Below, piece by piece: positions 46,374 through 46,487 of a DNA stretch of 46,487 nucleotides. The notes below the pieces were generated by a model, which saw nothing but the letters and a program-made list of their open reading frames with translations, did no database searches and was not told the origin of the DNA. Origin of the DNA: a virus; the IMG/VR virus record IMGVR_UViG_3300037993_000311, positions 1 to 46,487 of that record, one strand, 5' to 3'. Each line of letters begins with the position of its first letter. Position 1 is the stretch's first letter. The translations under genes were made by a program, and so were the position numbers.

Positions 46374-46487
46374 AGGGGGCGCTCGATGCCCGGCGCTCTC
46401 CAATCTAAAGGCGATGGCGAGTATCCCTACTCCGCGCCATTTACCGGCCTCAATCTTTCTCTTCCCTCCATCGTCTTGCCGCCTACG
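46282..46487. repeat. Terminal direct repeat, right copy
   Basis: Right-hand copy of bases 1-206, offset 46281, with three substitutions. It shows that the contig is a closed circle or a terminally redundant molecule. Confidence 0.9.
46386..46487 (+). CDS. 5' end of the nozzle-like protein (partial; duplicate of 105-2225)
   Basis: The first 34 codons of the 706-residue gene are repeated at the right end, starting at ATG 46386, and run off the window. The sequence is identical to 105-206. Confidence 0.9.
   Translation, partial: MPGALQSKGDGEYPYSAPFTGLNLSLPSIVLPPT

Overview
The window is an essentially complete tailed-phage genome of about 46.3 kb (Caudoviricetes, probably podovirus-like). Bases 1-206 recur at 46282-46487 with three mismatches, so the contig closes on itself and the 706-residue gene at 105 continues the structural operon ending at 46373. 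No host gene, rRNA, tRNA or CRISPR array was seen. The host is unknown. Several surface-type proteins have Sec signal peptides and low-complexity Ser/Thr/Gly beta-helix sequences that I associate with soil Acidobacteriota, but this is only a hint.

Layout, following the circle. (1) 33.4-35.7 kb is a control region: an operator-like repeat cluster, two small ribbon-helix-helix regulators that look leaderless, a tandem 19-bp repeat beside an AT-rich stretch, a sequestered-SD hairpin, and a zinc-binding HNH-like gene nested in another frame of a regulator gene. A strong hairpin terminator follows at 35.7 kb. (2) 35.8-46.4 kb, continuing at 1-9.7 kb, is the forward packaging and virion operon: a GroES-like co-chaperonin carrying a DnaJ-type zinc module, small and large terminase, portal, scaffold-like protein, major capsid protein, head-completion proteins, a nozzle-like protein, a collagen-like fibre, a tail adaptor and three large Gln/Ala- or Gly/Ala-rich proteins that look like internal (ejection) proteins. 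(3) 9.7-19.5 kb is accessory: an ATP-grasp ligase and its coupled partner, then a tandem family of signal-peptide-bearing fibre or beta-helix proteins, one of them frameshifted. (4) 19.6-22.4 kb is a lysis-like cassette: XhlA-like coiled-coil/TM protein, two small membrane proteins, a papain-like protein, a Tat lipoprotein, a short basic protein and a lysozyme/transglycosylase-like endolysin. (5) 33.6-22.3 kb on the minus strand is one long early operon of about 35 mostly tiny genes, nearly all linked by ATGA or TGATG overlaps. It contains an orphan serine-recombinase C-terminal half, an SSB-like protein, a RecB/Cas4-like nuclease, an SPPY-type DNA methyltransferase, a DUF559-like nuclease, many zinc-ribbon proteins and a run of membrane microproteins.

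No DNA polymerase, primase, helicase, intact integrase or RNA polymerase is recognisable, so the phage probably borrows the host replisome. The most unusual item is the co-chaperonin at 35773-36456: the four-CxxC zinc module of DnaJ replaces the GroES mobile loop, immediately upstream of terminase and capsid genes. Other items of interest are the signal-peptide fibre array, the ATP-grasp pair, the overprinted HNH gene, the microprotein train with duplicated tails, and several candidate structured RNAs.
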